From positions 1 to 64,000 of the forward strand of contig JBARWC010000118.1 in assembly GCA_049646585.1 (NCBI GenBank): 64,000 bases of DNA. Direction: 5' to 3'. Under the pieces are notes generated by a model. That model saw only the letters and a list, made by a program, of their open reading frames with translations. It was not told the DNA's origin and made no database searches. This document shows, in pieces, positions 18,610-27,734 of this stretch (the first letter of the stretch is position 1; the number at the start of each line of letters is the position of its first letter). Origin of the DNA: G025836975 sp049646585. GTDB taxonomy: Bacteria; Pseudomonadota; Gammaproteobacteria; Burkholderiales; Burkholderiaceae_B. The position numbers and the translations under genes are program-made.

Positions 18610-19515
18610 ATGGGCCCGCACTTCGACTCCGACCGTCAGCTCGCCGGGCACCGCAGCACCATGGTGAGCGTCGTGGTCAACGTCGCGCTCACCGCCTTTC
18701 AACTGGTCGTCGGGCTGTTCGCGCACTCGCAGGCTCTGGTGGCCGACGCCATCCACTCGCTGTCGGACCTGGTGTCCGACGCAGTGGTGCTGGTGGCCAA
18801 CAAACACAGTCAAAAGGCGCCCGACGCCGACCACCCCTACGGCCACCGCCGCTTCGAAACGGCCGCTTCCCTCATCATCGGCGCCTTGCTGCTCTCGGTC
18901 GGCATCGGCATGCTGTGGAACAGTTTCGTCAAGCTGCAAAGCCCCGAGTCCATACCCGAAGTGCACAGCGTCGCGCTGGCCGTCGCCGTCCTGGCACTGG
19001 TTTCCAAAGAACTGCTGTTCCGCTATATGCTGCGCGTCGCCAAACGAGTGCGCTCGTCCATGCTGGTCGCCAACGCCTGGCACGCCCGCTCGGACGCCGC
19101 CTCGTCCCTGGTGGTGGCGCTGGGCATCCTGGCCAACCTTGGCGGCTTCCATCTGGCCGATCCGCTGGCGGCGCTGGTCGTGGGCTTGATGATCATACGC
19201 ATGGGCTGGCGCTTTTTCTTCGCGTCCTTCAACGACCTGATGGATTCGGCCGTGGACGACGAAACCGAGGCAAGAATCCGCGGCCACCTGCTGTCCACCC
19301 CCGGCCTGCACGGCATACACGGGCTCAAGACCCGCAAGCTGGGCGACATGATATGGGTGGAAGTCGACCTGGAAATGGACGGCGACATGACCATCGCCGA
19401 GGGCCATGTCATCGCCACGGAGGCGCGCAAACGGGTCATGCAGAACGAGCCCGTGCTGGACGTGACCACGCACTTCGACCCGGTGCACGTACCGGGGCCC
19501 GCCGACGGCCTATAG
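18610..19515 (+). CDS. Cation diffusion facilitator, zinc-type (FieF/YiiP-like)
   Basis: This 301-residue inner-membrane exporter has six predicted transmembrane segments and a C-terminal cytoplasmic domain (about residues 215-295). The metal site is visible as HxxxD in the second membrane segment (His49-Asp53) and HxxxD in the fifth (His158-Asp162). This histidine-containing arrangement is usually linked to Zn2+ selectivity, whereas E. coli FieF has Asp at the first position. It likely exchanges cytoplasmic Zn2+ for protons. It starts 8 bases after metG and probably shares its transcript. It converges on an aldolase gene 29 bases away. Confidence 0.88.
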   Translation: MGPHFDSDRQLAGHRSTMVSVVVNVALTAFQLVVGLFAHSQALVADAIHSLSDLVSDAVVLVANKHSQKAPDADHPYGHRRFETAASLIIGALLLSVGIGMLWNSFVKLQSPESIPEVHSVALAVAVLALVSKELLFRYMLRVAKRVRSSMLVANAWHARSDAASSLVVALGILANLGGFHLADPLAALVVGLMIIRMGWRFFFASFNDLMDSAVDDETEARIRGHLLSTPGLHGIHGLKTRKLGDMIWVEVDLEMDGDMTIAEGHVIATEARKRVMQNEPVLDVTTHFDPVHVPGPADGL

Positions 19516-19544
19516 CCGCTCGGCGTCCAGCTCGATGAATCCAA

Positions 19545-20351
19545 TCAGTATGCCGCCCGGTTTTCCTGCGCATCGGCAAGGCCCGAGCGGGGCATGAAAT
19601 CGGCGGCAAGCTGGCGCGCGGCCCTGGCATACAGAAGCACATCGACCCCGACCGCGACGAAGGTGCAGCCCAGCTCCAGGTAGCGGCGGGCCAGCGCCGG
19701 GTCCGAGGTCAAGGTGCCCGCCGCCTTGCCGCTGGCCACTATGGTCTTCATGGCCTGCTCGATGGCGGCCTGCACCGGCGCCGCCCCAGGCTTGCCTCGA
19801 TAACCCATGGACGCCGCCAGGTCGGCCGGGCCGATGAAAACGCCATCCACGCCATCGACGGCGCATATGGATTCCAGGTTTTCAAGCGCCCTGACCGTTT
19901 CCGCCTGCACCAGCAGGCAGACCTCGTCGTTCGCCACATCCAGGTAATCGCTGCGCTGGCTGAAGCGCGACGAGCGGCCGACCGCGCCGCCGACCCCGCG
20001 TATGCCCGCGGGCGGGTAACGCATCGCCGACACCAGCCCCCTGGCCTGCTCGGCCGTATCCACCATGGGGATCAGCAGATTCTTGGCGCCTATGTCCAGG
20101 GCCTGCTTGATCAGCGCCGTATCGCCCGATATCAGGCGCAGCACGGGCTGCGACCGATACGCCGCAATCGCCTGCAAGGCCGACACGGTCGAGTGCAAAT
20201 CGTTGGGGGCATGCTCGCCGTCGACCAGCAGCCAGTCGAAGCCGGCCGTCGCGCTAACTTCCGCCATATAGGCATCAGCCATGGACAGCCAGAGTCCGAT
20301 AGCGGGCTTGTTGGCGGCCAGCGCCGCCTTGAAGGGATTGTTCGCAGGCAT
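19545..20351 (-). CDS. HpcH/HpaI-family aldolase (2-keto-3-deoxy sugar-acid type)
   Basis: This 268-residue class II aldolase of the HpcH/HpaI/GarL family has the signatures DWLLVDGEHAPND (residues about 38-50), KNLLIPMVDTAEQA, the RYPPAGIRGVGG segment and VFIGPADLAASMG. Glu and Asp residues in these segments ligate a divalent metal. Family members split 4-hydroxy-2-oxoheptanedioate or 2-dehydro-3-deoxyglucarate into pyruvate and an aldehyde. The upstream gene for a sugar-acid dehydratase makes a 2-keto-3-deoxy sugar acid the more likely substrate. It is the last gene of a three-gene minus-strand set with a Bug receptor. Confidence 0.85.
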   Translation of the reverse strand: MPANNPFKAALAANKPAIGLWLSMADAYMAEVSATAGFDWLLVDGEHAPNDLHSTVSALQAIAAYRSQPVLRLISGDTALIKQALDIGAKNLLIPMVDTAEQARGLVSAMRYPPAGIRGVGGAVGRSSRFSQRSDYLDVANDEVCLLVQAETVRALENLESICAVDGVDGVFIGPADLAASMGYRGKPGAAPVQAAIEQAMKTIVASGKAAGTLTSDPALARRYLELGCTFVAVGVDVLLYARAARQLAADFMPRSGLADAQENRAAY

Positions 20352-20442
20352 GATCAGTCCAGTTGCCCTTGACAGAGATATTTAAAAATCAAAGGCATAT
20401 GAATTCCGGTTGCGGTAATGAGGAAGGGAGGAAGGAAAAGGC

Positions 20443-21969
20443 CTAGCTGACGATGCCCATGTGCCAGGGGACGAACTCGTTGTCGCCCAGGTCCAGCAGC
20501 TCGCTTTTGCTGCGCTCTCCCGAGGCCGTGCGCAGGATGTGCTCGAATATGACCTGGCCCATTTCCTGGACAGTGGCGTCGCCATCGAGAATGCGCCCGC
20601 AATTGACGTCCATGTCTTCTTCAAGCTTCCGGAACATAGGCGTATTGGTCGCCAGCTTGATCGTCGGCGCCGGCTTGGACCCGAACATGGATCCCCGGCC
20701 GGTCGAAAAACAGATCATGTTCGCGCCGCTGGCGATCTGCCCAGTGGTCGCAACGGGGTCATAGCCCGGGGAATCCATGAACACCAGCCCCGCCTGATTG
20801 ATGGGCTGGGCATATTCGTAGACTTCTTGTAAAGGTGTCGTTCCGCCTTTCATGGCCGAACCCAGCGATTTTTCAAAAATATTGGCCAGGCCGCCCTGCT
20901 GGTTGCCGTGCCCGACCACGCCATTGAACTGCGCGTTCTGCCCGGCCGTATAGCGTTCCCACCAGGCCAGGCGGTCCAGCAGCTTCTGCCCGACCTCTTG
21001 TGTTACCGCGCGGCGCGTCAGCATGTATTCAACGCCGTGGATCTCGGGTGTCTCCGACAAAATGGCCGTTCCGCCGTGGCGCACCAGGATGTCCATGGCC
21101 GCGCCCAAGGCCGGATTGGCCGTAATGCCCGAAAACCCGTCCGAGCCGCCGCACTCCAGGCCCACCTTCAGGCGACTGGCGCACACTGATTCACGAACCG
21201 CCTTGTTGGCCGCCGGCAGCATCTCTTTGATGGCATCGATACCCGCCTGTATGGTCGCACGCGTGCCGCCGACCTCTTGCATGACCAGCGTGCGCAGCCC
21301 GGGCCCCACCGACAGGCCTTGCGATTCAAGCAAGGCGGGAATCTGGTTGCGCTCGCAACCCAGGCCCACCAGCAGCACGCCCGCAAGATTCGGGTGGCGC
21401 GCATAGCCGGCCAGCGTGCGCCTTAACACGTCGAAGTGCTCGCTGGGCGAAGACATGCCGCAGCCGCTGGAATGCGCGAATGCGACCACGCCGTCCACAT
21501 TGGGCCATTCCGCCATCACCTGCGGCGTAAAATGCGCCGCAATGTGCTTGATGGCGGTCGCCGAACAGTTCACCGACGACAAGATACCGATGAAGTTACG
21601 CGTACCCACCTGCCCATCAGGACGCACATAGCCCATGAACCTGGCGCGCTCGGCCTCGGGCACATAAGCCACCGGCCTGACGTCCTGACAGAAGCCCGGA
21701 TCGCGGTAGTAGTCCACCAGTTCCAGGTTATGGCTGTGCACATAGTCGCCCATCTCGATGTCGCGCGCGGCCACGCCGATGATGGTGTCGAACTTCTTGA
21801 CAGGCTCGCCCGACGCAATATGGCGCGCGGCGATCTTGTGGCCGGCGGGAACCTGGGCGCGCACGCGCGCGCCGTTCAGTTCCGCCGGCGTTTCACCAAG
21901 CGCTATCGGTGTCCTGGCCACGAACACGTTGTCGTTTTCATGCAGCCTGATGAGCGGGGAGATAGGCAT
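20443..21969 (-). CDS. Altronate/galactarate dehydratase family enzyme (UxaA/GarD)
   Basis: This 508-residue enzyme combines an N-terminal SAF domain (about residues 1-100, including HENDNV and ASGEPVKKF) with the catalytic body. Signatures include VGTRNFIGILSSVNC, AHSSGCGM, LVGLGCERNQ, GLECGGSDGFSGITANP and FSTGRG. The conserved Cys and His residues bind metal. The family removes water from sugar acids such as D-altronate or D-galactarate to give 2-keto-3-deoxy acids, which the following aldolase would cleave. UxaA, GarD and SuyB share the fold, so the exact substrate is open. It starts 3 bases after the Bug receptor gene, implying one transcript. Confidence 0.85.
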   Translation of the reverse strand: MPISPLIRLHENDNVFVARTPIALGETPAELNGARVRAQVPAGHKIAARHIASGEPVKKFDTIIGVAARDIEMGDYVHSHNLELVDYYRDPGFCQDVRPVAYVPEAERARFMGYVRPDGQVGTRNFIGILSSVNCSATAIKHIAAHFTPQVMAEWPNVDGVVAFAHSSGCGMSSPSEHFDVLRRTLAGYARHPNLAGVLLVGLGCERNQIPALLESQGLSVGPGLRTLVMQEVGGTRATIQAGIDAIKEMLPAANKAVRESVCASRLKVGLECGGSDGFSGITANPALGAAMDILVRHGGTAILSETPEIHGVEYMLTRRAVTQEVGQKLLDRLAWWERYTAGQNAQFNGVVGHGNQQGGLANIFEKSLGSAMKGGTTPLQEVYEYAQPINQAGLVFMDSPGYDPVATTGQIASGANMICFSTGRGSMFGSKPAPTIKLATNTPMFRKLEEDMDVNCGRILDGDATVQEMGQVIFEHILRTASGERSKSELLDLGDNEFVPWHMGIVS

Positions 21970-21972
21970 TTC

Positions 21973-22992
21973 TTAACCGTTCTTCAGCAATGCTTTCAGG
22001 TTCAAGCGTTCGATCAGGGCGGTTTCGTGGTCATAGACCGACGAGACGTACTTCTGATAGTCCGCACCGTTCAGGTACATGATGGGCGCATCGATGCGAT
22101 CGGTCACCTGCTTGAACTCGGGGCTCTCCACCGCCTTGCGGAAGGCGGCTTGCAGCACCTGGCTTACGGCCGGGTCCAGCCCTTTGGGTGCGCCGATGCC
22201 GTTGGGGGCCTCGACCACGACGTTGTAGCCCAGTTCCTTCAAGGTCGGCGTGTCGCTGAAGCGCGGCGTGCGGGCTTCGCCCCAGGTCGCCAGCAGCCTT
22301 AGCCGTCCGGCCTGCACATGCGGCGCCCAGGAGCTGGAGTCCGCCAGCATATCCACCTGGCCGCCCAGCAAATCCTGCAATGCGGCGGCACCGCCGCGGT
22401 AGGCGACGGCCGTCAGCTTGATGCCGGCGGCCATGGCGAATTCTTCCATTCCCACGTGCGTGGCGCCGCCTATGCCCGCATGGCCATAGGTCAGCGAGCC
22501 CGGCTTAGCCTTGGCGTGCTCCACCATGTCCTTCAGGGTCTTGAAGGGTGAATTTGCCTGCACGGCGATGCCGAAGGTCTGGCCCGACGTGCGGGCGATA
22601 TAGGTCAAGTCGGTGCGCGGGTCCAGGGGCAGCATGCCCAACTGCGAGAACCGGGTTACCGAGATGGGAATCTGGCCTATGGTGTAGCCGTCCGGTTTTG
22701 CCTGGGTCAGGGCCCGCACGCCTATCATGCCGGCGGCGCCCGCGCGGTTCTCGACCACCACCGACTGATTCAACACCTTGGAAGCCACCTGGCACAAGGC
22801 ACGCATGGACTGGTCGCCCGTGCCGCCCACCGGCCATGGGCAAATGAAGGTAATGGGTTTGTCGGGGAAGGCGCTCGCCGCCATGGCGCTACCCGACAAG
22901 ATAGATCCGCCCACGACACCACTTGCGGCACAGGCCAGACCGCCTGCCAACAGCCTACGACGCTGAGCGTCGATGTTATCCGTTTGTCTCAT
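21973..22992 (-). CDS. Bug-type tripartite tricarboxylate transporter receptor, Tat-exported
   Basis: This 339-residue periplasmic solute-binding protein of the Bug (TctC) family has the signature segments FPDKPITFICPWPVGG, VENRAGAAGMIGV, DGYTIGQ and KPGSLTYG. The N-terminus carries a twin-arginine motif (QRRRLLAGG, about residues 11-19) followed by a hydrophobic stretch, suggesting Tat rather than Sec export. The start is ATG 22992 with an AAGGA ribosome binding site; codons further upstream are not conserved. It probably captures the carboxylate or sugar acid metabolised by the two enzymes downstream. No TctA or TctB membrane partners are nearby, as is common for the many orphan Bug receptors of Alcaligenaceae. 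Confidence 0.88.
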   Translation of the reverse strand: MRQTDNIDAQRRRLLAGGLACAASGVVGGSILSGSAMAASAFPDKPITFICPWPVGGTGDQSMRALCQVASKVLNQSVVVENRAGAAGMIGVRALTQAKPDGYTIGQIPISVTRFSQLGMLPLDPRTDLTYIARTSGQTFGIAVQANSPFKTLKDMVEHAKAKPGSLTYGHAGIGGATHVGMEEFAMAAGIKLTAVAYRGGAAALQDLLGGQVDMLADSSSWAPHVQAGRLRLLATWGEARTPRFSDTPTLKELGYNVVVEAPNGIGAPKGLDPAVSQVLQAAFRKAVESPEFKQVTDRIDAPIMYLNGADYQKYVSSVYDHETALIERLNLKALLKNG

Positions 22993-23086
22993 CTTTTTTT
23001 CCTTTTGGCTATGCCTACACAAATACACGAAATGAAGACTTGCTGCGTCCTTCAGCTCGGTATTGTCATAAACTTGAATATAAATA

Positions 23087-23103
23087 TCTAATCCAATATT
23101 AGA
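23087..23103. promoter_or_regulatory. Candidate LysR-type operator
   Basis: TCTAAT and ATTAGA form a perfect 6-bp inverted repeat around 5 bases, in the T-N11-A style of LysR boxes. It lies in the divergent region between the Bug receptor gene (start 22992) and the LysR gene (start 23142), 39 bases upstream of the latter. Confidence 0.5.
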
Positions 23104-23141
23104 ATTTCTTCATAACCTTCAGGTAATGTAGGTGCCGGACC

Positions 23142-24164
23142 ATGACCCATATCGATCGCGCACTGCGCTCCAACATCAAGCTGCGCCACCTGCAACTTAT
23201 CGCCGCGCTGGACGAGTTTCGCCATCTGGGACGCACGGCCGATTTCCTGCTGGTCAGCCAGCCCGCCATCTCCAAGATGCTGATGGAAATCGAAAGCATG
23301 CTGGGCTTGCAATTATTCATACGGTCGACGCGCGGCACGGAACCCACCGTCGCCGGCACATCGCTGGTGCGCTTTGCGCGTTCCGTGCTGGCCCAGTATG
23401 AACGAACTCGCGACGAGATCGCCGCCGTGGCCAGCGGCGTGGCGGGCCGCACGCGCGTGGGCACCATGAGCGGAGCCCTGCCCGTCCTGCTGTCCCGAGG
23501 CATAGAAATACTGAAAGAGTCTTCCGCGCACGCCAGCGTGCTGGTCGAGGAAGGCGACCTGACCCACCTGCTGCCCAAGCTGCGCGTCAACGAGCTGGAT
23601 TTCTTCGTCGGCCGGCTGGAGCCGGGCTACGCCGCCCCCGACCTGCTTACCGAGCCGCTGTATCGTGAGCCCATGGTTGCCATCGTCGACAGCAAAAGCC
23701 CGCTGGCGCGCAAGAAACAGCCTTCATGGCATGACTTCATGGATATGCCTTGCGTCATGCCGCCGCCCTGGGCCTCGCTGCGCGTGAAGATAGAGCAGGA
23801 GTTCTACCGGCACGGCCTGACGCCGCCCAAAGACCTGATAGAAACATCGTCCTATTTCGCCATCACGACTTTCGTCAGGGAACGCCGCGCCATCGGCTTC
23901 GTCGCCCGCTCGGTGGGGCTAAGCCTGCAAGATCACGGCCAGTGCAAGGTGCTGGCCTTGGACATCCCCATCGCCCTGCCGCCGGTGGGCATCATGACCC
24001 TGCGCGACCAACACCTGACCTCGGCATCGGAACACCTGATTTCCGCGCTGCGCGTCGCCGCGCAAGAGCTGTTTCCCCCGACAGCCGAATCGGCGGCGGC
24101 CGCGCCGCCGCCCAGTCCAGCCGTCAATCCCGCGAAAACGGTTTCCCGGAAAAATCGACCGTAA
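23142..24164 (+). CDS. LysR-family transcriptional regulator
   Basis: This 340-residue regulator has an N-terminal winged helix-turn-helix (about residues 10-70: GRTADFLLVSQPAISKMLMEIE, then LGLQLFIRSTRG) and a periplasmic-binding-like effector domain. The long Pro/Ala-rich tail (after residue 310) is unusual and unlikely to be structured. It is divergent from the sugar-acid gene set across a 149-base region holding a T-N11-A inverted repeat, so it is probably the activator of that set with a sugar acid or its keto-deoxy product as effector. Its last 41 bases overlap the end of the convergent DUF411 gene. Confidence 0.9.
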   Translation: MTHIDRALRSNIKLRHLQLIAALDEFRHLGRTADFLLVSQPAISKMLMEIESMLGLQLFIRSTRGTEPTVAGTSLVRFARSVLAQYERTRDEIAAVASGVAGRTRVGTMSGALPVLLSRGIEILKESSAHASVLVEEGDLTHLLPKLRVNELDFFVGRLEPGYAAPDLLTEPLYREPMVAIVDSKSPLARKKQPSWHDFMDMPCVMPPPWASLRVKIEQEFYRHGLTPPKDLIETSSYFAITTFVRERRAIGFVARSVGLSLQDHGQCKVLALDIPIALPPVGIMTLRDQHLTSASEHLISALRVAAQELFPPTAESAAAAPPPSPAVNPAKTVSRKNRP

Positions 24165-24540
24165 TCAGATTGCCGTCCAGCTTGCCCATGCCTGGCGAAT
24201 TCACGGGCATGCCGGGCGCCGATACGCCCTTGACGGAGGAATCGGCCAGCATTTTGCGCACCGCATTGGCCGGCACATGGCCCTCGATAAGCTGCCCCGT
24301 GCCTTCCACCACACCCGTATGGCAGGAACTTAATTCCATCGGCACGCCCAGCTTCTGCTTGACCGCCGCCATATCGGCCGTCTTGATCGCCTTGACCTGA
24401 AAGCCTGCATCGCGCATATGCTCCACCCAGCCGGTGCAGCAGCCGCAATTGGGATCCTGGTAAACAGTGATGGCCTCATTCGCCGCGTGAGCCGTGGAAA
24501 CGGCGTCGGCCAGGGCTGTTATGGCAAGCCAGATTTTCAT
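24124..24540 (-). CDS. DUF411 metal-binding protein, periplasmic
   Basis: This 138-residue protein has an N-terminal signal sequence (about residues 1-19, ending AHA). The DUF411 signature is DPNCGCCTGWVEHM (residues about 29-42), with Cys residues suited to copper or another soft metal. A second conserved part contains ELSSCHTG and GHVPA. DUF411 proteins often accompany copper resistance genes, but no such genes are adjacent here. The 3' end overlaps the convergent LysR gene by 41 bases, so the Pro/Ala-rich LysR tail and the DUF411 C-terminus are encoded by the same DNA. Confidence 0.85.
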   Translation of the reverse strand: MKIWLAITALADAVSTAHAANEAITVYQDPNCGCCTGWVEHMRDAGFQVKAIKTADMAAVKQKLGVPMELSSCHTGVVEGTGQLIEGHVPANAVRKMLADSSVKGVSAPGMPVNSPGMGKLDGNLITVDFSGKPFSRD

Positions 24541-24710
24541 GAATAGAACTCCAAAGTTCCCGAGAATTTACCCTAAGACATCCCCCCCTGTCTTCCACCA
24601 GAGCCGATAGCGCCTGCCGCAAGTAGCGACAGCGTCCACATCTTGTGCAAGGCCCGGTTTGTCGCTACAGTCCAGACGGGCATCTTTTTCAACCCGGAGG
24701 GACCCCGTCC

Positions 24711-26495
24711 ATGACGACTCATCTACTGCTAGGGCCTGTGCTCTCGTTTCGAGGAACCTCCAAGGGCAAATGGAAAGTCAGCGCCCTTATCGGCATCGAC
24801 GCGGCGGCCAAGGCGCCCAAGCTTACCGTCGACGGCAAGGCCGCAAAGAACGCGGTGCTGCTCAAGCACCAGGAATACCAATACTTGCGCTATGACCTGA
24901 CCGTCAAACAAGGCGCGCAGGAGCGCCGGGTCGAATATACAGTGGAAGGCGTAGACGAAACCTGGCACTTCACAGTGCCCGGCAAGAACTACGCGCCGCG
25001 CATGGCTTATGTTTCCTGCAACGGCTTCTCGGACCCCAGCAGCATCCGCAAGCTGATCAAAGGCGAAAACGCGGTCTGGGCGGACTTGCTGTGCAACCAC
25101 GACAAGCTGATGCGCCCGGATAAATATTGGTTGGACAAAGAGCAACTGTGGCACGAGTCGCGCACCCACGACGAGCATCTGCAACGCTTTCATCTACTGC
25201 TGATGGGCGGCGATCAGATCTACTTCGACTCCATCTGGGAACACGTCAAGGAACTCAAAGGCTGGATAGGCCTGCCCCGAGACGAGCAGCTTACCTTTCC
25301 GGTCAGCCCCGAACTCGAAGCCCGTATCGAAAACTACTATCTGACGCTGTATGCCACCAGGTGGCTGCCACGCGAAAGGGCGGCCTGGGGCTCACAAGCC
25401 AAGGCGCTCGACGCCGCGGCCGCCCTGGCCAGGACACCAACGGTAATGATGTGGGACGACCACGACATCTTCGACGGCTGGGGCTCATATAGCTGCGAGA
25501 TGCAGAACAGCCCCCTGTTCAAATGCATCTTCCATCATGCCAGGCGAGCCTTCTGGATATTCCAGATGCAGCACGTGGGCGATCAACTACCCGACTTGAA
25601 ACCGCGCGACGATGTGCGCGTCAGGGCCGACGACCCGCTCTTCCAGAAAATAGAATGGGCAAAAGCTCTGAAAAATGATCCGCTCGCCTTGCCCCTGCTC
25701 GACCAGCAGCCTGGCTTCAGTTTCGTGCACGCTGTCGGCCCGCTGCAGCTAGTGGTTGCCGACCTCAGAACTGAAAGATCGCACGAACAAGTCATGGGCC
25801 CGGATACCTGGGGCGCTTTGCAGGCTTGGCTGCGGCAGATTCCGGAAAACGATAGGCAGCATCCGGGCACGGGATGCCAGCATCTGCTGTTCATGTCGTC
25901 CGTGCCGGTGGTGCACCCGAAGTTGACGCTGGCCGAAGCCTTTCTGGACAATTTCGGCTCCGAACAAGTTCTGGACAGCAGCGCCGACGACCTGAAAGAC
26001 CACTGGACCCACGACGACCACGAAGGCGAGCGCCTGCGTTTGCTTGAAACCTTGTTCGCGACGGCCAAGGCAAAGCAGCTTCGAGTCAGCATCGTTTCGG
26101 GAGACGTGCATGTGGCGGCCCACGGTGTCGCCTATCGCAAGGACGTCGGCCCGCAGGACAACTGGGCGCAGATTCGGCAGTTCACCTCGACGGCCGTGGT
26201 GCACCCATCGCTGGTATCCGTGGCCGAGCGGCTATTCTTTCACGTGCTGGACGGCGTAGCCCGGACAACACAAAACCTGGATGTGAACACCTGCGCGGAA
26301 ATGCTGATTTTCCCGCAGTCCAATCGGCGAATTCTGGCTGCGCGCAACTGGCTGGCTCTTGAATTGGACGTTAGCGCGTCAGGCTCCACCGGCTCGAAGC
26401 TCTGGGCTACCTGGCGCTGCGAGACCAAGGACGGCATCACAAACCACCTGGTGGCCACGGACCCCGCATTGCCGCCCGCGGCGGCCAACCAATAG
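24711..26495 (+). CDS. PhoD-like alkaline phosphatase-family metallohydrolase
   Basis: This protein of about 594 residues has a PhoD-like metallophosphatase core. The segments CNGFSDPSS, LLMGGDQIYFDSIWE, MMWDDHDIFDGWGSY and VSGDVHVAAHG carry the Asp, Asn and His residues expected to hold Fe/Ca or two metals. The start is ATG 24711, with CGGAGGGA 8 bases upstream; the frame is open earlier but without homology. Unlike classical secreted PhoD, the N-terminus (MTTHLLLGPVLSFRG) shows no signal peptide, suggesting a cytoplasmic phosphodiesterase or phosphatase. The N-terminal 100 residues form an accessory beta-rich domain. No phosphate-related neighbours are present, and it converges on a transporter gene 11 bases away. 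Confidence 0.75.
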   Translation: MTTHLLLGPVLSFRGTSKGKWKVSALIGIDAAAKAPKLTVDGKAAKNAVLLKHQEYQYLRYDLTVKQGAQERRVEYTVEGVDETWHFTVPGKNYAPRMAYVSCNGFSDPSSIRKLIKGENAVWADLLCNHDKLMRPDKYWLDKEQLWHESRTHDEHLQRFHLLLMGGDQIYFDSIWEHVKELKGWIGLPRDEQLTFPVSPELEARIENYYLTLYATRWLPRERAAWGSQAKALDAAAALARTPTVMMWDDHDIFDGWGSYSCEMQNSPLFKCIFHHARRAFWIFQMQHVGDQLPDLKPRDDVRVRADDPLFQKIEWAKALKNDPLALPLLDQQPGFSFVHAVGPLQLVVADLRTERSHEQVMGPDTWGALQAWLRQIPENDRQHPGTGCQHLLFMSSVPVVHPKLTLAEAFLDNFGSEQVLDSSADDLKDHWTHDDHEGERLRLLETLFATAKAKQLRVSIVSGDVHVAAHGVAYRKDVGPQDNWAQIRQFTSTAVVHPSLVSVAERLFFHVLDGVARTTQNLDVNTCAEMLIFPQSNRRILAARNWLALELDVSASGSTGSKLWATWRCETKDGITNHLVATDPALPPAAANQ

Positions 26496-26506
26496 GCCCC
26501 GGCCTT

Positions 26507-27730
26507 TTACTGGCTTGTGCCCAGCGCTTTCACGCAGGACGCCCGCCGGCTAGGGCGCATTGCCTCGGCATAGCTTGCCGGGGCGACACGCCAGTACAGC
26601 ACCACAACCACCGCGACGCAAGCCAGATGCAGCAGCCAACCCGCCGTGAATCCGCCTGTGTAATCCCGCAGCACGGCGACTATCCACGGCGGCATGGCGG
26701 CGATCAAAAAGCCGCCGCCCTGCATCAGCGCGGATAGCGCGCCGGCCTGGGCCGGGTCGGCCAGGTGGTCAAGCGCCACGATCAACGACAACACAAAGCA
26801 ACCGCCCAACCCCACGCCCAGCAATATGGTCCAGGCCAGCGGGGCCGCTTCCGGCCACAACATCAGGGCGATGAAACCGGCAGCCTGCATGGCGAGCGTA
26901 AGCCACAGCCAAGGCCGGCGGTCTTGGGTTTTTCTTGCAAGCACCGGAAAAAGCAGGGCCGCCACCGCCTGGCATACGGCCATGATCGCCAGCAGGCTTC
27001 CACTGGCTGACGCGCTCCAGCCCAGCTCTTGGTAGAACGGTGCCAACCATGCCACCATGGTGGAATACCCCCCGTTGACGAGGCCGAAACACGCCATCAG
27101 CAGCCATACCCTCGGCCGCCGCAAATAGCCCGCCAAGGCCATTCCGCCTTGAGACGCGGCTTGGTCGGCAGGCAGGCTACGCACCGTCAACAACAGGGCA
27201 AACGCAACGGGCAAGGCCATCCAGGCAAGACCCGTGTGCCAATCGCCGCCGGCCTCGGCCAGCAGCGGGGACAATTGCGCGCCCAGCGCGCCGCCGCCCA
27301 TCAGCATGGCCGAGTAAAGCCCCATGACCACCCCCACATGCCCAGGGAAACGCTGCTTGACGATGCCGGGAAGCACGGCCTGCACAACGGCGGCGCCCAA
27401 GCCCAGCAAGGCGGCGGTCCCCACCAACTGCCAGCCGGTGGCGGTGAACAGGCGCAGCAGCGAACCCAGCATCAACAGGACGAGCGCGCCTATCATGGAC
27501 AGCCGGGACCCCACCCTGGCCTGCAGCATGGGGCCGGCGAAGGCGAACACCCCCATCAGCAGCATGGGCACCAGGGTCAAAAGCGCGATCCCTTGCAGGT
27601 CGAGACCGGTCTGCGACACGATATCGCCGGCCAGCGGGCCTATGCCTGTAATGAAAGGCCGCAGGTTCAGGGCGATCAGCGCCACGGCCGCCAGCAATAC
27701 GGCGGCCGACCCGGAGTTCCTCGACGTCAT
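26507..27730 (-). CDS. MFS transporter of the CynX/NimT family
   Basis: This protein of about 407 residues has 12 predicted membrane segments. The N-terminal segment ALNLRPFITGIGPLAGDI and the downstream PGIVKQRFPGHVGVVMGLYSAML resemble CynX/NimT transporters (cyanate and 2-nitroimidazole subfamily). The start is ATG 27730; the open frame upstream lacks homology. It begins 4 bases after the guanine-deaminase-like gene, so the two are very likely co-translated. A role in moving a purine or a deamination-linked product is an inference from that neighbour; the family name does not establish the substrate. Confidence 0.8.
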   Translation of the reverse strand: MTSRNSGSAAVLLAAVALIALNLRPFITGIGPLAGDIVSQTGLDLQGIALLTLVPMLLMGVFAFAGPMLQARVGSRLSMIGALVLLMLGSLLRLFTATGWQLVGTAALLGLGAAVVQAVLPGIVKQRFPGHVGVVMGLYSAMLMGGGALGAQLSPLLAEAGGDWHTGLAWMALPVAFALLLTVRSLPADQAASQGGMALAGYLRRPRVWLLMACFGLVNGGYSTMVAWLAPFYQELGWSASASGSLLAIMAVCQAVAALLFPVLARKTQDRRPWLWLTLAMQAAGFIALMLWPEAAPLAWTILLGVGLGGCFVLSLIVALDHLADPAQAGALSALMQGGGFLIAAMPPWIVAVLRDYTGGFTAGWLLHLACVAVVVVLYWRVAPASYAEAMRPSRRASCVKALGTSQ

Positions 27731-27734
27731 GTGC

